64,000 bases of DNA. Origin: Adineta ricciae (taxonomy: Eukaryota; Rotifera; Eurotatoria; Adinetida; Adinetidae). Each line of letters starts with the position of its first letter. Positions within the stretch are counted from its first letter, which is position 1. The translations under genes were made by a program, and so were the position numbers. Below the pieces are notes generated by a model, which made no database searches, had not been told where the DNA came from, and was given only the letters and a program-made list of their open reading frames with translations. Positions 24,062 through 36,033 of this stretch are shown in pieces. The stretch is from the NCBI GenBank assembly GCA_905250025.1, contig CAJNOJ010000169.1, positions 167,508 through 231,507 on the forward strand. The letters run 5' to 3'.

Positions 24062-27000
24062 ATGAATGCTTTCGGCCATCTAAGAACACGGATCCAGCGT
24101 GCGTTCTCCTCATCCACGAATACGAACATAAATTCTAATGGACAAGAAAGCTTTTCAATATCAAATAATCATTTTTCTTCCTATTACCGTTTTAATCTAC
24201 CTACGGATCGTCAAACAAACTTAGAAACATCTTTACATACTTTACACGACCATGAGAATTCAATCTCTCAATCAACAACTGTCATCAATTCAAATCAGAG
24301 TCATCCAGAGATCTTATCCAATAGTTCTAAACGTACACTACGAACTATTCCTGGTGTTTTCTGTCCAATTGCTTTATCGATGTTAGCAATTTCAATCTTT
24401 ATGCGTATTGGTTTTGTTCTAGCTCATGCAGGTGTTTTTCAAACATTACTCCAGTTGAGTCTTTGTTTTGTTATTCTTTTTTGTACTCTACTAAGTATTT
24501 GTTCATTGTCAACAAATGGAGCTATTGAAAGTGGCGGAGTTTATCATATGATATCACGTGCATTGGGACCAGAATTTGGTGGAGCTATTGGTGTACTATT
24601 CTTTTCTGCACAAGTCATTGGCAATGGACAAAGTGTTGCTGCACTTGTCGAAGCATTAGTCGATAGTTTTGGTCCTGGAAGTAAGAAGACAAATATTATC
24701 GCATCAGACGAAATAAACTAGCTTTTGTATATAGGTAAAGCCAATATTTTCTATAGTACACGTTGGTGGAGATTTCTGTATGGAACTATAATTAATTGTC
24801 TAAGTCTGTTAACATGTCTACTTGGTTCATCGTTGTATTCAATGGCTGCATTTTCGATATTTATTCTCGTTAGTTTTGTCTATCTTATGATTGTGATTTC
24901 ATTCTTTATTCGTGGTCCACATCTTGTCCTCATACCTAAAGTGAACATCTATGCATATCAAAATGAAGAACAGATTTTTAATAAAACTGATCACTTATAT
25001 GGACATTATACAAGTTTTAATTCGTCTACATGGACCGGTAATCTTTATGCTAATTATACGATTGATTATACGACGGGAGATACAACGAATTTTGTCAGTG
25101 TGTTTGGTGTCCTCTTTTCAAGTATTATTGGATTGTTATCCGGAGCAAATAGAGTCGAATGGGGTAAGTGAAATCCTAAACCTAGGCCTTTTTTTTAATT
25201 GAGTTTTTATCATGAACGATGATCTTTTTTTACAAAATAGTGTCTATATTTGTGTATTTCTAGGTGGATTGAATAATCCAAGTCGAAGTATTCCAACTGG
25301 TTCAATTTCTGCCACTCTCTATGTATTTGTTATTTATATTATTGAAACTCTACTTATCGCTGCAACAACAGATCGGTTTGTTGAAAGATGACATATGTCT
25401 ATCAGATTTCGTTTGTTATTGGCCAACATTTTAGATATACTTTATTGAACAATTATTTATTCTTACAAGAAATTAATATCTGGCAACCTTTTGTAATCAT
25501 CGGTATTGTATTTGCTGTATTTTCAGCATGTCTATCAGGAATAATCGGTGCATCGCGAATATTACAAGCGTTGGCAATCGATGAAATCTTCGGTGAATAT
25601 ATCTTTCTATTATAAAACATAATTCAGGGTCTTCGTTCCTATTTAGGACCATTATTACACTGGCTCAAGAGAGGAACTACTCGCTATGGAAATCCAGTCG
25701 CTGCTGTGCTCGTTACTTTTGTTCTTGTCGAAGTAAGTCATACTTGACTTGAATAGAAAATAGATTTTCTATTTATTCGTTTAGTTAACATTATTGATCG
25801 GTTCTCTGAATAAAATAGCTCGTATCGTAACCATTTTCTTCCTTCTCGCTTATTTTGCTGTTAATCTCGCATGTCTGGCACTCGATTTAGCATCGACGCC
25901 CAATTTTCGACCGACATTCAAATACTTCTCATGGCATACAGCAGTCATTGGTGCCATAGGATCGATTATCATGTGTTTTATCGTCTCAACAACATTAGCT
26001 TCAATTGCCATTGGAATTCTCACAGGTTTAATAGCGATCCTACATTTAAGAGATTTTCCTGAAGCATCATGGGGCTCCATATCTCAGGCATTAATTTTCC
26101 ATCAAGTACGAAAGTATCTTCTCTTACTTGATCCACGCAAAGAACATGTGAAGTTTTGGCGTCCGCAAATCTTGTTACTTGTTTCGAATCCACGCTCAGC
26201 GATTAATCTGATTGATTGTGTGAACGATATGAAAAAAGGCGGACTGTTTATCTTGGGTCATGTTAAGAAGACGTCTACAGATGACGATATCGATGATTCC
26301 TGTTCACGAGAGTATCCACATTGGATATCATTAATAAAACAGATGAAGTTCAAAGCATTTGTCGATATGACAGCGGCAGCAAGTATTCGTGATGGGGTAA
26401 TGCATCTGATGAGATTGTCAGGTTTAGGTATTGTGCTAAACTGAGAAGAATAGCACTTTAAAAGAATATGTATTTTAGGTGGACTACGACCGAACACAGT
26501 TATTCTTGGTTTTTATGATGAGACCGTGCCGGAAGATAAATTACACAGCCGCTCATTTGCGAAACGACGATGGCTGACAGCAAATCTCTCGGTATTTCAA
26601 CGACAACGATCGACGAGTTCAAATATTTATCAGAACTCGGAATCCAGTTCTACTTCGGACATCCATTCGACATTGCAGTTTGCAAGTATAACACACTTCC
26701 TTTCACTTCATGCAAAGTATAACCTTTACTTTCCTATGACTAAGAATTACGAGAAGAAGATGAAGAAAAACAATTGGATATTCTGACATACGTTCAAATC
26801 ATTAAAGATGCACTTCATCTGAATAAAAGTGTTTGCTTGGCACGAAACTTTATTCATCTACAAAAGGATAATCTTGAATCAAACGAACGAAAATCTTTCA
26901 TCGATATTTGGCCAGTAAGTCAGTTTCTTCTACTATCTTAAAACCAGTTCACTTCACTCCGTCTAGGTTAATTTCATCTTTCCCAAAACATCAACACAAT

Positions 27001-27515
27001 TTGATATTACATGTCTCTACATGTTTCAATTAGCAACTATACTTTCTATGGTTAAACCGTGGAAAACGCATGCAATCTTACGAGTTTTTCTTTGTATAGA
27101 TGCGGTCAATGAGAATGCGCTTCATGCACATTATTACCTTGATGAGTTGTTAAAACAACTTCGTATCAAAGCACAAACCCGAATGATTTCTTGGGAGAAC
27201 GTTACTAGTCTTTTACACAATTATACATCAGAACTTGTTGCTAGCGTAACAACAAACTCTACTGGACAACAATCAACAACAGCAGTAGCGTCCGATTCAT
27301 TTGTTGACGTGAACGATGATTACATTCGAGGTATTAATGAACTCATTCGACAACAAAGCGATAATACATCGTGTCTCTATTTGTATTTACCACGACCGCC
27401 GCGTGACAGAAGACTTTCACAACGTTATATGCACGTTTTAGACATGCTATCGAAAGATTTACCACCATCTATGTTTGTTCATGGTGTTTCATCTGTCACA
27501 TGTACACGATTGTAA
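24062..27515 (+). CDS. SLC12A9: SLC12A9-like cation-chloride cotransporter family member
   Basis: A twelve-helix APC-fold membrane protein of the SLC12 family. Mammalian SLC12A9 (CIP) is lysosomal or plasma-membrane and has been described as modulating NKCC1. Nine exons: 24062-24680, 24735-25163, 25264-25375, 25435-25592, 25647-25732, 25785-26427, 26479-26685, 26745-26914 and 26967-27515. They give 990 aa. The N-terminus is cytosolic and Ser-rich. TM1 begins LRTIPGVFCPIALSMLAISI. STNGAIESGGVYHMISRALG, GIIGASRILQALAIDEIFG and RYGNPVAAVLV follow the family order. The C-terminal domain has GGLFILGHV, FKAFVDMTAAASIRDGVMHL and SGLGGLRPNTVILGFYDE, diagnostic for SLC12A9 over NKCC/KCC. The C-tail is about 75 residues longer than in human. 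Confidence 0.95.
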
Positions 27516-28840
27516 TGTTGTATATAAAAAAGATATGATTAAAATCAATATAAAGATAGTTTTGGAATGTCGATGAGTGTATGAAGTATACTTTTAGAGA
27601 GATACAAGATAATCATCTGTAACAAATCGAGTACATGTCGTAGAGAGAGCCAATGGCTGTGTATTATCGTCACTAAAATATTCATGTCAGAGCTGAATTA
27701 AGTAAGAAGCTTTATGCAAAGTATGTTTCTAAGAAAAGAAATGAGGAATTTGCTCTTCGCAAAAGATGATCTACACGATGGTTCGAGATTCACTGGTGAG
27801 CTTTTGATTCTGATCGATTTTTGAGATATGTTGTTAGTCAAATATTTCTTTCCTCTTATTTACTGATTAAGATCAGTCATCAATGTCGTCGATGATCAAA
27901 ACTTAATGTGATGATGCGCTTTTATTCTTGAGATACACAAGCTATTCTTTCACGCCTCGTTATCAAGTGATAACAAGAGTTGACAGCTTATATCTTCGTA
28001 GTACCAACGTCTATCAAACACTTGCGAGTTTAATGAACATTTGCAAAACATTGACTAACCATATCAATTCGACTCACACACACGCACACACTCTCTCTTC
28101 CTATCTCTTGAATGATATTTTATTTAAAGTATAAAAAGGAAAATTCAGTACAATTATATAATCAACTAAAATGAGAAAGAAATCTGTTGTTCAAAGGCAA
28201 AACAAATCTTCTCATTTATAAGATTGATCATCATCATCTACATCCAGCATCCATTCGGGAGTTCTGATCGATTAGGTGATTTCGTTTTGTCGTGCCAAAT
28301 GTGACTTATGTCTCGCTCGCGCAATCACACCCCGTGAGAGTCGCTCTTTTGCCGATAGCATACATCGTTCATGTTTGACAAGTTCCTATACTCCTCTTCG
28401 ACAATGAACTACAATATGGCATCAATATGATCAGTGTCTCCAAGGAATTGACAATACACATCCACAACACTCTATGTTCGTCCGGCGAATGTCGCACGCA
28501 ATGATTGCGATTTAATTTCCGATCAACACTCATGAGATGACACATTCATCTGCGAGTACTCTCTCTCTCTCTCTTTCGCTTCATTTTTATAAACACCAGA
28601 TAGTAGTTAGGAAAAGAATGAAGATCATTCATGCCTCTTCGTCTTCACCAAAAGAAAACATCTTCAGTTCGATAGATTATTTTTCCATGTCAAATGTTTT
28701 GTGTCAGTTCATCTAGTTGAGAGGAATAGATTGACTGGTTTGTTTGTTCAAACAATGTGTCTAATTGATCGTCATCTCCAGGTTTTTCTCGCTACTCTGT
28801 ATATATACATATAGATGTATCTGTACTCATATCGAGTATC

Positions 28841-28905
28841 CATCGCAGCAGAAAGCGTCCGATGTTTGACCTATATCTTGGTCGTCCCATCACATCGGAC
28901 ATCCC
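28841..28905 (+). repeat. Inverted repeat, left arm (65 bases)
   Basis: Begins CATCGCAGCAGAAAGCG and ends CATCGGACATCCC. It is the exact reverse complement of 29114-29178 across the gap. Confidence 0.9.
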
Positions 28906-29013
28906 GACAATATCAATCAGGGAGACGTTCTGCTGTTTGGCCATCGTCCCATTCTCGTTGCTCTGACCGTCCCTATCTCTATCTATTGTTTTTGCCCTGG
29001 CGGATGATGAGCA

Positions 29014-29113
29014 NNNNNNNNNNNNNNNNNNNNNNNNNNNNNNNNNNNNNNNNNNNNNNNNNNNNNNNNNNNNNNNNNNNNNNNNNNNNNNNNNNNNNNN
29101 NNNNNNNNNNNNN
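29014..29113. other. Assembly gap (100 N)
   Basis: Exactly 100 unknown bases, a usual placeholder for a gap of unknown size. The right flank starts directly with the inverted copy of 28841-28905. Confidence 0.95.
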
Positions 29114-29178
29114 GGGATGTCCGATGTGATGGGACGACCAAGATATAGGTCAAACATCGGACGCTTTCTGCTGCGATG
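29114..29178 (-). repeat. Inverted repeat, right arm (65 bases)
   Basis: Exact reverse complement of the left arm; begins at the first base after the gap and ends GCTTTCTGCTGCGATG. Confidence 0.9.
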
Positions 29179-31325
29179 AGCATTTACAGCAATGAACAGA
29201 AAAAGAAAGAAAAGATGAAGACATCCTCGAGCAAGCGAGAACAGATAGATAGCGATCATCCCTTGTCTTCCTTTTCAAGAACAATTATTTGAAGATGCTA
29301 TCGAAGAGGCGAGAGAGAGAGAGAGAACAAGAGGGATTGTGAACATTCTGGCGGCGGGCGACCGATGCCCGAGCAACAAAAACAAAACACAAGAGAGAGA
29401 GAAGACGACTGTCACTGCTAATCACGCGTCGATGATGTACAACAACAACAGAACACCTTTTTCTTCTTTCCCCTTTCTCTCTTCGTCTCTCTCTTCTTCT
29501 CTGTGTCTCTCTCGTTCACATTTACAGTAGTTGACCATAGGTCAATCAGAGACAAAGAGATAGAACAACATACTACAATAATTATTTCGTGAGTTAGAAA
29601 AGACAAGACAATGGTTGGTTATATGATAAAGAAAAATAAAACAACGGTAAGATAGTTTTAAATTTCTTTACTTTCCTTCCTTGCTGCTTTGTTTTCTCTT
29701 CGTTTCACATTTTCTCACGCTTTCATTCGTTCTTTAGTAGAAAAGAGACAGATGACATTTGTCCCATTGGGTGACAGAATCGACTAATAAGATTTGTGTG
29801 CGACAAAATGACATATATAGATAAATATACACATAGAAAATCGTACGAAGAAGGTGATAAATCAAACAAGCACCTTGTCAAGAGAACGACATCGTTGAAA
29901 ATCGTTTGTCGACATTATCCTAACGCATACAGATGAAAAGTGACATGAATCGGAAGTTGTTTATGGAAGAACGATGACGATCAACGACGACAACAAGCGA
30001 GAGTAGCTTTTCTTTTCTCGTCATCAGCATCATATTGAGAACGAAGCCCATCATAGCAATTTGTCATTTTTGACGTGCTTATCACTAAATTCATTTTTAC
30101 GTAGAACAAGCACGTACATACACATGCACACAGATTCGCGTAGACATCGACACAAAAAAAGACGAAGGAGAGAAGAAGGCAAAAAATCATGGCACACAAG
30201 GAAAAGAACATGATTGAGGGTCAGAACAAGCAATTGAGCGTATGCAGCACAACATACAAGTGCAGATATAAGAAAACGAAGAAGAGCAACCGATCTAACT
30301 GTCTGTCTCATTAGAACCCTAGTGTCATCCGTGACCACCCGTTGGTCTTTCTGTCTTTCTCTTTCGCACTAGTAGTTCATTATTTTTCTCTCGTATTGTT
30401 GTTCTAATCGCCGACACATGTTTTCGCATGTCGATGCTATAGACATGCATTCAAATACACACATACAGATGAGGTCGTTGTGATCAATCACCATGGACAT
30501 TTTCTAATTTTTACAATCGATGACATTGTTCTCTTCTATGTGTGATGGGACAAGCACCTGTGTATGCATGCATGTGTATTTTTCAAATAGTTTCTTATGT
30601 CTGTTTTCGATTAAGGAAAAAAGAGAAAAGAAGAAAGTGAATGACGAATGAGGCACAAGTGTAGTTTCGATTGATAAGACCTGCTGTGTCTTCTTCTCTT
30701 CTTCGTTGGTTTCGCCTCTCATGTTTTTCTTCTTTTCTTATTGTCTTTTTACAACAATCAATTCGCTTGTTTGAAATGACATCATTTGCCTCTTCTTTTG
30801 TCTTTTGCTAATTTCAAGTTAATGTTTTTGCTCATCAAACGAAATTGTGTATCTGTTCGATCGTATAGATGTGTGCACATCTCAAATTTCTATCAAAGAG
30901 AAACCCCGATGTGATGAAAAGCACAATGTGTGCGTGTGTGTTTATGTCATCACCAGAAGCATCAGCAGCCGTACGAAAATTCCACTGATAAGCACGATGT
31001 CTGTATGCACGAAAAAAAAGAAGAAACGAAGAAGAATAGGACGACGAAATAAGCGATGTAAGACGCGAGAATAAGAACGAGAGAAAAGGAGAATTGTAAA
31101 AGAAAAAAGTGTGAGTGTCGAATATGTGCGACCAATCGAAATAGCTCGATGCTGCATTGTCATTCGTCGCCTTAACCGAAATAGCACTGAAAAAGGAAGG
31201 GAGATAGAGAGCACGAGAAAGAAGACGAGCAAGCGAAGAAAAAAAAGTAGAAAAAAAGTTGTCGTGCGTGCATGTATGTTTGTGACTGTCACATTGGTTC
31301 GTCGCACACACAGATACATTGAAGA

Positions 31326-33751
31326 ATGAAGGTAGTAAGAGAAATGAGAGCTGATCGAACATTCGTATTTACAATCTAAAATATCATTTTTCTTTTCAAT
31401 TTCGTTTAGACTGTATTAAAGTGTAACATTGCTGATTGTCAATGTGAACAGTTCTTTCCGGGGAATAGTTGTAACCTATCAGTACGTTCGTGTGACGAAT
31501 GTAAACATAGTTTTGTCAACCATGGTAAGTTTGTTCACATCGGAAGACCTCCTAACCTAAGTTGTGTGTCTTTTTTCCTCATCTAGTTGTCAATCTGAAC
31601 GAATTAGATACTGATGATGTTATTAAACATTTAACTGCTGAACATATCTATGAATTATGCACACTTTGTTTATATGGTACAACGGTTATTTCTCCACGCA
31701 TTAAAATTTTACTTGACCATATATTAGATACATTAACTCAAGCCGAACGAGATAATATTTTAAAATCATTAAAATGGTCTATTGACGACTATGAAAAATC
31801 CTATAGAGAGCATGTATGTATGATTTGAATTATTGATCAATGAAAATTTTCTACATTTCTATCTGTGTCCAGACACGTTGTACCAGAATGAACACCAGCT
31901 TTTTTTTGTTTCTATATTGACCGAAAGAAATCAATCTTCACTCTCTCTAGCTCTTATGCTTTGACTAATGTGAACTCAATTACGAAGAGATGAAATATGA
32001 TCCTTAGTTTTCTTTTTCTTCTTTGTCCATTGACGAACAATCTCGCGATCGAGAGAATTATTTGTCAATGAACCGGATAATTTCTTCTTCTTCTTCTCTG
32101 GACCTTCAATATGTGCCATATCAATCGACATTCACCCTTGAACTTGTGACCATTTCAAGTAGTACTTTTAGAGGTTAGAACAAAAAATCTCATCAGAATG
32201 ATGGTTTAGAGTCGTCATTCTTTTTTTCTCTGGGATTTGTCATTTTTGAAATTGCATCGTCTTTTTATGATAGAAACCAGAATGCGATAAGTGTAATCAT
32301 GAAGGATACCCGACATCGAATGTCATGCAATCGATTGATCTTTGTACGCACCGTATTTATTATATACTTGTCGATGAGCTGTTCTATTTGACTACCGACA
32401 CCTTCAATAGAACAACGTAAGGTTTGATCACAAATGTGTCAAGTGTCGACTATGTAACTTCGATATTTTCTTCTCTCGATTAAAATTATCAATTCAATGT
32501 TAATTATCGTTGTTATTTCTTCTTCTTTCTATCTAGAGTTTCAATAATTCTTCGTCAAATTTCAATTTAATAATGCCATCGTCCGATGAAGAAGATCAAT
32601 ATTTATTACCCCAATTTCTCCGTTTTGAATCAACTCGTTTACTTGCCCAATACTTTCTCCAAGTAGCCCAACAACAACAACAACAGCGTAGCTCTCCGCA
32701 TTGTCCATCATCGAATGGTCGTTCACCGTCACCTTCAGCAACAGAATCAAAACCAATGCGTGTTCCATCAGCAGCTCTTTCAGCTGCTCCTTCGCTGCTA
32801 CCTCTGCCACCACCAACAATATCATCGGCTACACCACCAAATCTTTTACTTCGTCCACCTGGACCATTTCCATTTCCATCACCATGGCCTTCAACAGATT
32901 TACAAATGATGAATCTTCTAATGGCACAACTCTCGAATCCTCTGATGATGAATTATGATTTTCGTCGCATTGGAAATAATCTTTTACCAACAGCAGCTGC
33001 TGCCGCTGCCGCCGCCGCTGCTGCTGCAGCTGCATCGAGTCTTCCTTCTCTTTCAGTTTCATCAGCAAACGAAGAAATCAACGGTAAACATTACGATTTA
33101 CCTGAAATAAACAACAATGTAATTGAAAGAAAAAGTTCCAACAAACGTAAACGCCTTTGTTCACCATTAAATCTTTCAACAACATCGCGTTCACCATCAG
33201 AATTACCAGCATCAACCGAATCAATTGCACGAATATCCGATAGTTCTTTGTCATCAACAAGTAGTTTAACAAACAATAACAACAATATTAACAACAATTC
33301 AAATCACTCATCGACAACAACAGCAGCAGCGCGTAAGCGTCTTTCACTAAGTGAACAACGTATTTTGATCAGTCCACATGGAAAAAAGCGCGTTCAATGT
33401 AATGTTTGTATGAAAACATTCTGTGACAAAGGTGCGCTCAAAATCCATTTCTCGGCTGTACATCTACGCGAAATGCATCGTTGCACCACGCCTGGCTGTA
33501 CGATGATGTTCTCCTCGCGTCGTTCACGAAATCGCCATTCAGCTAATCCAAATCCGAAATTACATTTACCAAGACCAAATGCAATGTCTCATCGTTATCA
33601 TACAACTGGTCCAATTATATCTGATGGTAAACATCAATCACAAGTTAATTTATATCTAGATGATGAAGATGATAATATTTCATCGAACATGTCTTCATCG
33701 ATCGACGATCAACCAGAAGACGAAAGAGTAGATGAAGAACTTGTATCATAG
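31326..33751 (+). CDS. BNC: Basonuclin-type zinc-finger transcription factor
   Basis: A nuclear C2H2 protein of the basonuclin/disconnected family. Exons 31326-31331 (MK), 31410-31524, 31587-31813, 32274-32416 and 32539-33751 give 567 aa. The N-terminal basonuclin module is clear: [31 protein letters not shown], then [19 protein letters not shown] and [24 protein letters not shown] matches the conserved QQFLRFGET segment. A 14-Ala tract, Ser/Asn-rich stretches and a basic NLS-like RKRLS follow. One zinc-finger pair is present: [20 protein letters not shown], then [20 protein letters not shown], continuing to [10 protein letters not shown]. Vertebrate basonuclins have three pairs. The 143-base fourth exon adds a CxxC segment ([11 protein letters not shown]) I do not know from other basonuclins. 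Confidence 0.93.
32995..33037 (+). repeat. GCN repeat encoding polyalanine in basonuclin
   Basis: Mixed GCA/GCT/GCC codons encode a run of 14 alanines followed by SSLPSLSVS. Mixed codons make slippage less likely than in a pure repeat. Confidence 0.85.
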
Positions 33752-34957
33752 ACTCTTAGAAAAGCAAAACTAGAAGAAATGAAACTCCAAATTTAAATCA
33801 AACTATTCTTTCCATTTACATTTCCAAGTTCTCTTTTTTTTCCTTTTTTCGCGCTTGTATTGTTGTCTTTTCTCTTTCTCTCGTTTTTGTCTTCTCTCTT
33901 TACTTATAAATATATATACATTGAAAAATTTGCAATCTGCACTCTTCTAATTTTTCCCATACTATCGATGAGGATAGTTGACAAGAATAAACGATGGATA
34001 TGTACGTCAAGTTTTATTTGTATACATAGAAGAGAGATTAATTGAAGTATGTTTGTCAACGCTTACGGGGGTAAGACAACCTGACGTTTGTATTCCCATC
34101 GCATTGACCCTTGTCCAATCCTAATGACTTGTTTTCTTGTGCCATCTTTTGTGTTATCTACCGATTGCTCATCAAACAAATGAGCAAACATATGCGTTGT
34201 CTATTCTAATGACAATCAGTGTTGACCTTAAAAATTGATTGGTTAAAAATGTATTCCTTTTCTGTTTCGTCACTCTCGATGAAAATCGATCTCTGTTGGT
34301 ATCATTGTGCCGTGTGATTTTTAATGAATTGATTGACTCGCGCGTGTGTGCATGGGCGATCGAGTGACGTCGGTCGTTTTATGGTTGTGTCGATGAGTTG
34401 TACACCTCTTTTTTCTCGTTATTAGTTATGGCAAGGATGCGAAACAACTGAGTGAAGCATGTGTCGTGATTTGTTTCGAATACTTCACATATAAACTATT
34501 CATTCGCACCATCAATCTATTATATAATAGTGAAAAATGAACCGATCAGTATAATTTTATCTTTGGGTTAAGAATTTCAAAGTGCACATCTTTTCAAATG
34601 TCAAGAATCTATCGCTCCGTTTTCTTTCGAAATGAAACTGCTAATTGACACAAGTGAAAACTGCTTCGTAGAAAGTCAACGGGTCAAATAAACGTACTCA
34701 TAAAATCTTGCTTTCTTCTTCCACCACATGGCCCTTTGCTTGGAAAAATTTTGACAGTAATGTCTATGTCCATACAAAGAAGAAAACGAATTGATGTATA
34801 TTACTATCGATTTTCCATCTGCGGTATTTGTCAGCTATTAGTGCGAAATCTCTTATTTGAGAAGGAAAACTATGATTGAAAATGTTTTGCTGAGTTTGTT
34901 TTTTTTTTATTTAAAACGATTCTTATTGATGAGAAGAGAAAACTTTTCATCGGAGAT
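33752..34957. other. Intergenic region, no gene seen
   Basis: Basonuclin 3' UTR and spacer between convergent genes. T/C-rich tracts at 33820-33900; nothing else recognised. Confidence 0.45.
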
Positions 34958-35267
34958 TTATTCGAAGAAGCTAAGTTCATCGGGAGAATAATGGCCATCG
35001 GGAACTGTAGCATCAGCGAGTCTTGAACGTTTGTAATATCGACTCAAAATGGAATTGAAACCATATGGATCGTATTCTTCCCGACGTATCATCCTCGAAT
35101 CGACAACATTTACCAAAGAGTCAATGTCTAAAGAGGATGGCGATGCATTTGAAAAAGCATTGTTAAATGTCATTGCAAAAAGGACGACAAGAGCCAGCAC
35201 ATACACTAAAAATATCAAGAGTAGATTTCAAAGACAAACATTCTCATTCGATTATACTTAGTCCCAT
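34958..35267 (-). CDS. Candidate neuropeptide or secreted peptide precursor (type 1)
   Basis: Two exons: 35267-35258 (10 bases) and 35205-34958, joined through a 52-base intron (GTATAATC...TTTTTAG). They give 85 aa. The join creates a clean signal peptide, MGLMYVLALVVLFAMTF, ending near NAFSNA. Without the splice there is no usable start. After a short acidic spacer, a dibasic site (MIRR) precedes EEYDPYGFNSILSRYY, which is followed by KR. The remaining C-terminal part ends DELSFFE. This is the architecture of a small prohormone with one dibasic-flanked, non-amidated peptide. I do not recognise the peptide family. A TATA-like box lies about 70 bases upstream. Confidence 0.62.
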
Positions 35268-36033
35268 TGTTAAGTTCTTTCAATATTATATCTTAAAGTT
35301 TAGTTCTTGCAGATTCTTTGCAAGCACACTGTACTTATATGTTCTAGCTTGTCAGTGGAGAGAATGGTAGCGAAACAATTTTCTTTAAGTAGTACTTCGA
35401 TGAATACTATCAAACGTAAACTAATTAATAGAAAGAAGAAACAATTTTAGAAAGTAGCTCTACTTGATCTTGAAGAAAGGGAAATATCTATTCATTCAAT
35501 ATCAGTGCACTGAAGGTACTGTAGATAATTATGTATCTCAAACTCATTTTTTGGTATATAGTTGTAATGATAATAATAAAAACAAATTCGATCAATGGAT
35601 CAGATTTATCTGATTTAGAGGGTCCAGTTTTTCTAGATGAGACCACAGTGATCATTTTTGATAGAAACACATTGGGTAAATGACGAGGCGCATTCTACCG
35701 GATCGAACATTCCGTTTTGTAGAAATGATTATTTTCTTTGCGACATTTCCCGTAGAGAATGCACTCGAGTTCACTTAGTTTCAGCAAGAAAATATCATGA
35801 ATTTTCCAAATGAATTATTCTCATCTATGTCATAACCTTTGTCTGAGTACAGATTTACCTAGACTTAAGAAAATCTCTATGCAACGTATATGATTTCGTA
35901 GATTGTTATGCAGTGTCATCTGTCGCTTTCACCCCTAAATTGTTTGTTTCTCTTCGCCAATAAAATACACTCGTGAAGTAACGAACGAAAAGTCGATTTT
36001 CATTATAATACAGATCAGTTCACAAATTCATTA
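35268..36033. other. Divergent intergenic region
   Basis: Between the minus-strand peptide gene and plus-strand BUD23. Apart from the TATA-like box listed, nothing is recognised. Confidence 0.4.
35333..35340 (-). promoter_or_regulatory. TATA-like box of the type 1 peptide precursor
   Basis: Minus-strand ACATATAAGTACAG, about 66-73 bases upstream of the start at 35267. Confidence 0.35.

Larger units (their letters stand above)
27516..31325. other. Long gene-free region upstream of basonuclin
   Basis: 3.8 kb with no convincing gene. It includes an assembly gap at 29014-29113 with an inverted repeat, (CT)n near 28560 and (GA)n near 29308. Long T/C- or A/G-rich tracts produce open frames on both strands, but their composition (Phe/Ser/Leu or Lys/Arg/Glu) is low-complexity. 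The size suggests the cis-regulatory region and 5' UTR exons of a developmental regulator. Confidence 0.5.

Noticed and set aside
28792-29259. Open frames running through the 100-N gap
   Set aside because: They exist only because N codons are not stops; the flanks are inverted copies of each other.
30835-31362. Long minus-strand frame (175 codons)
   Set aside because: Composition is dominated by Phe/Ser/Leu from T/C-rich DNA; another frame overlaps it equally well; no domain or splice logic.
34958-35218. Reading the peptide gene as one exon starting at a TTG near 35218
   Set aside because: An in-frame stop lies just upstream and there is no ATG before the signal sequence; the spliced model with ATG 35267 is better.
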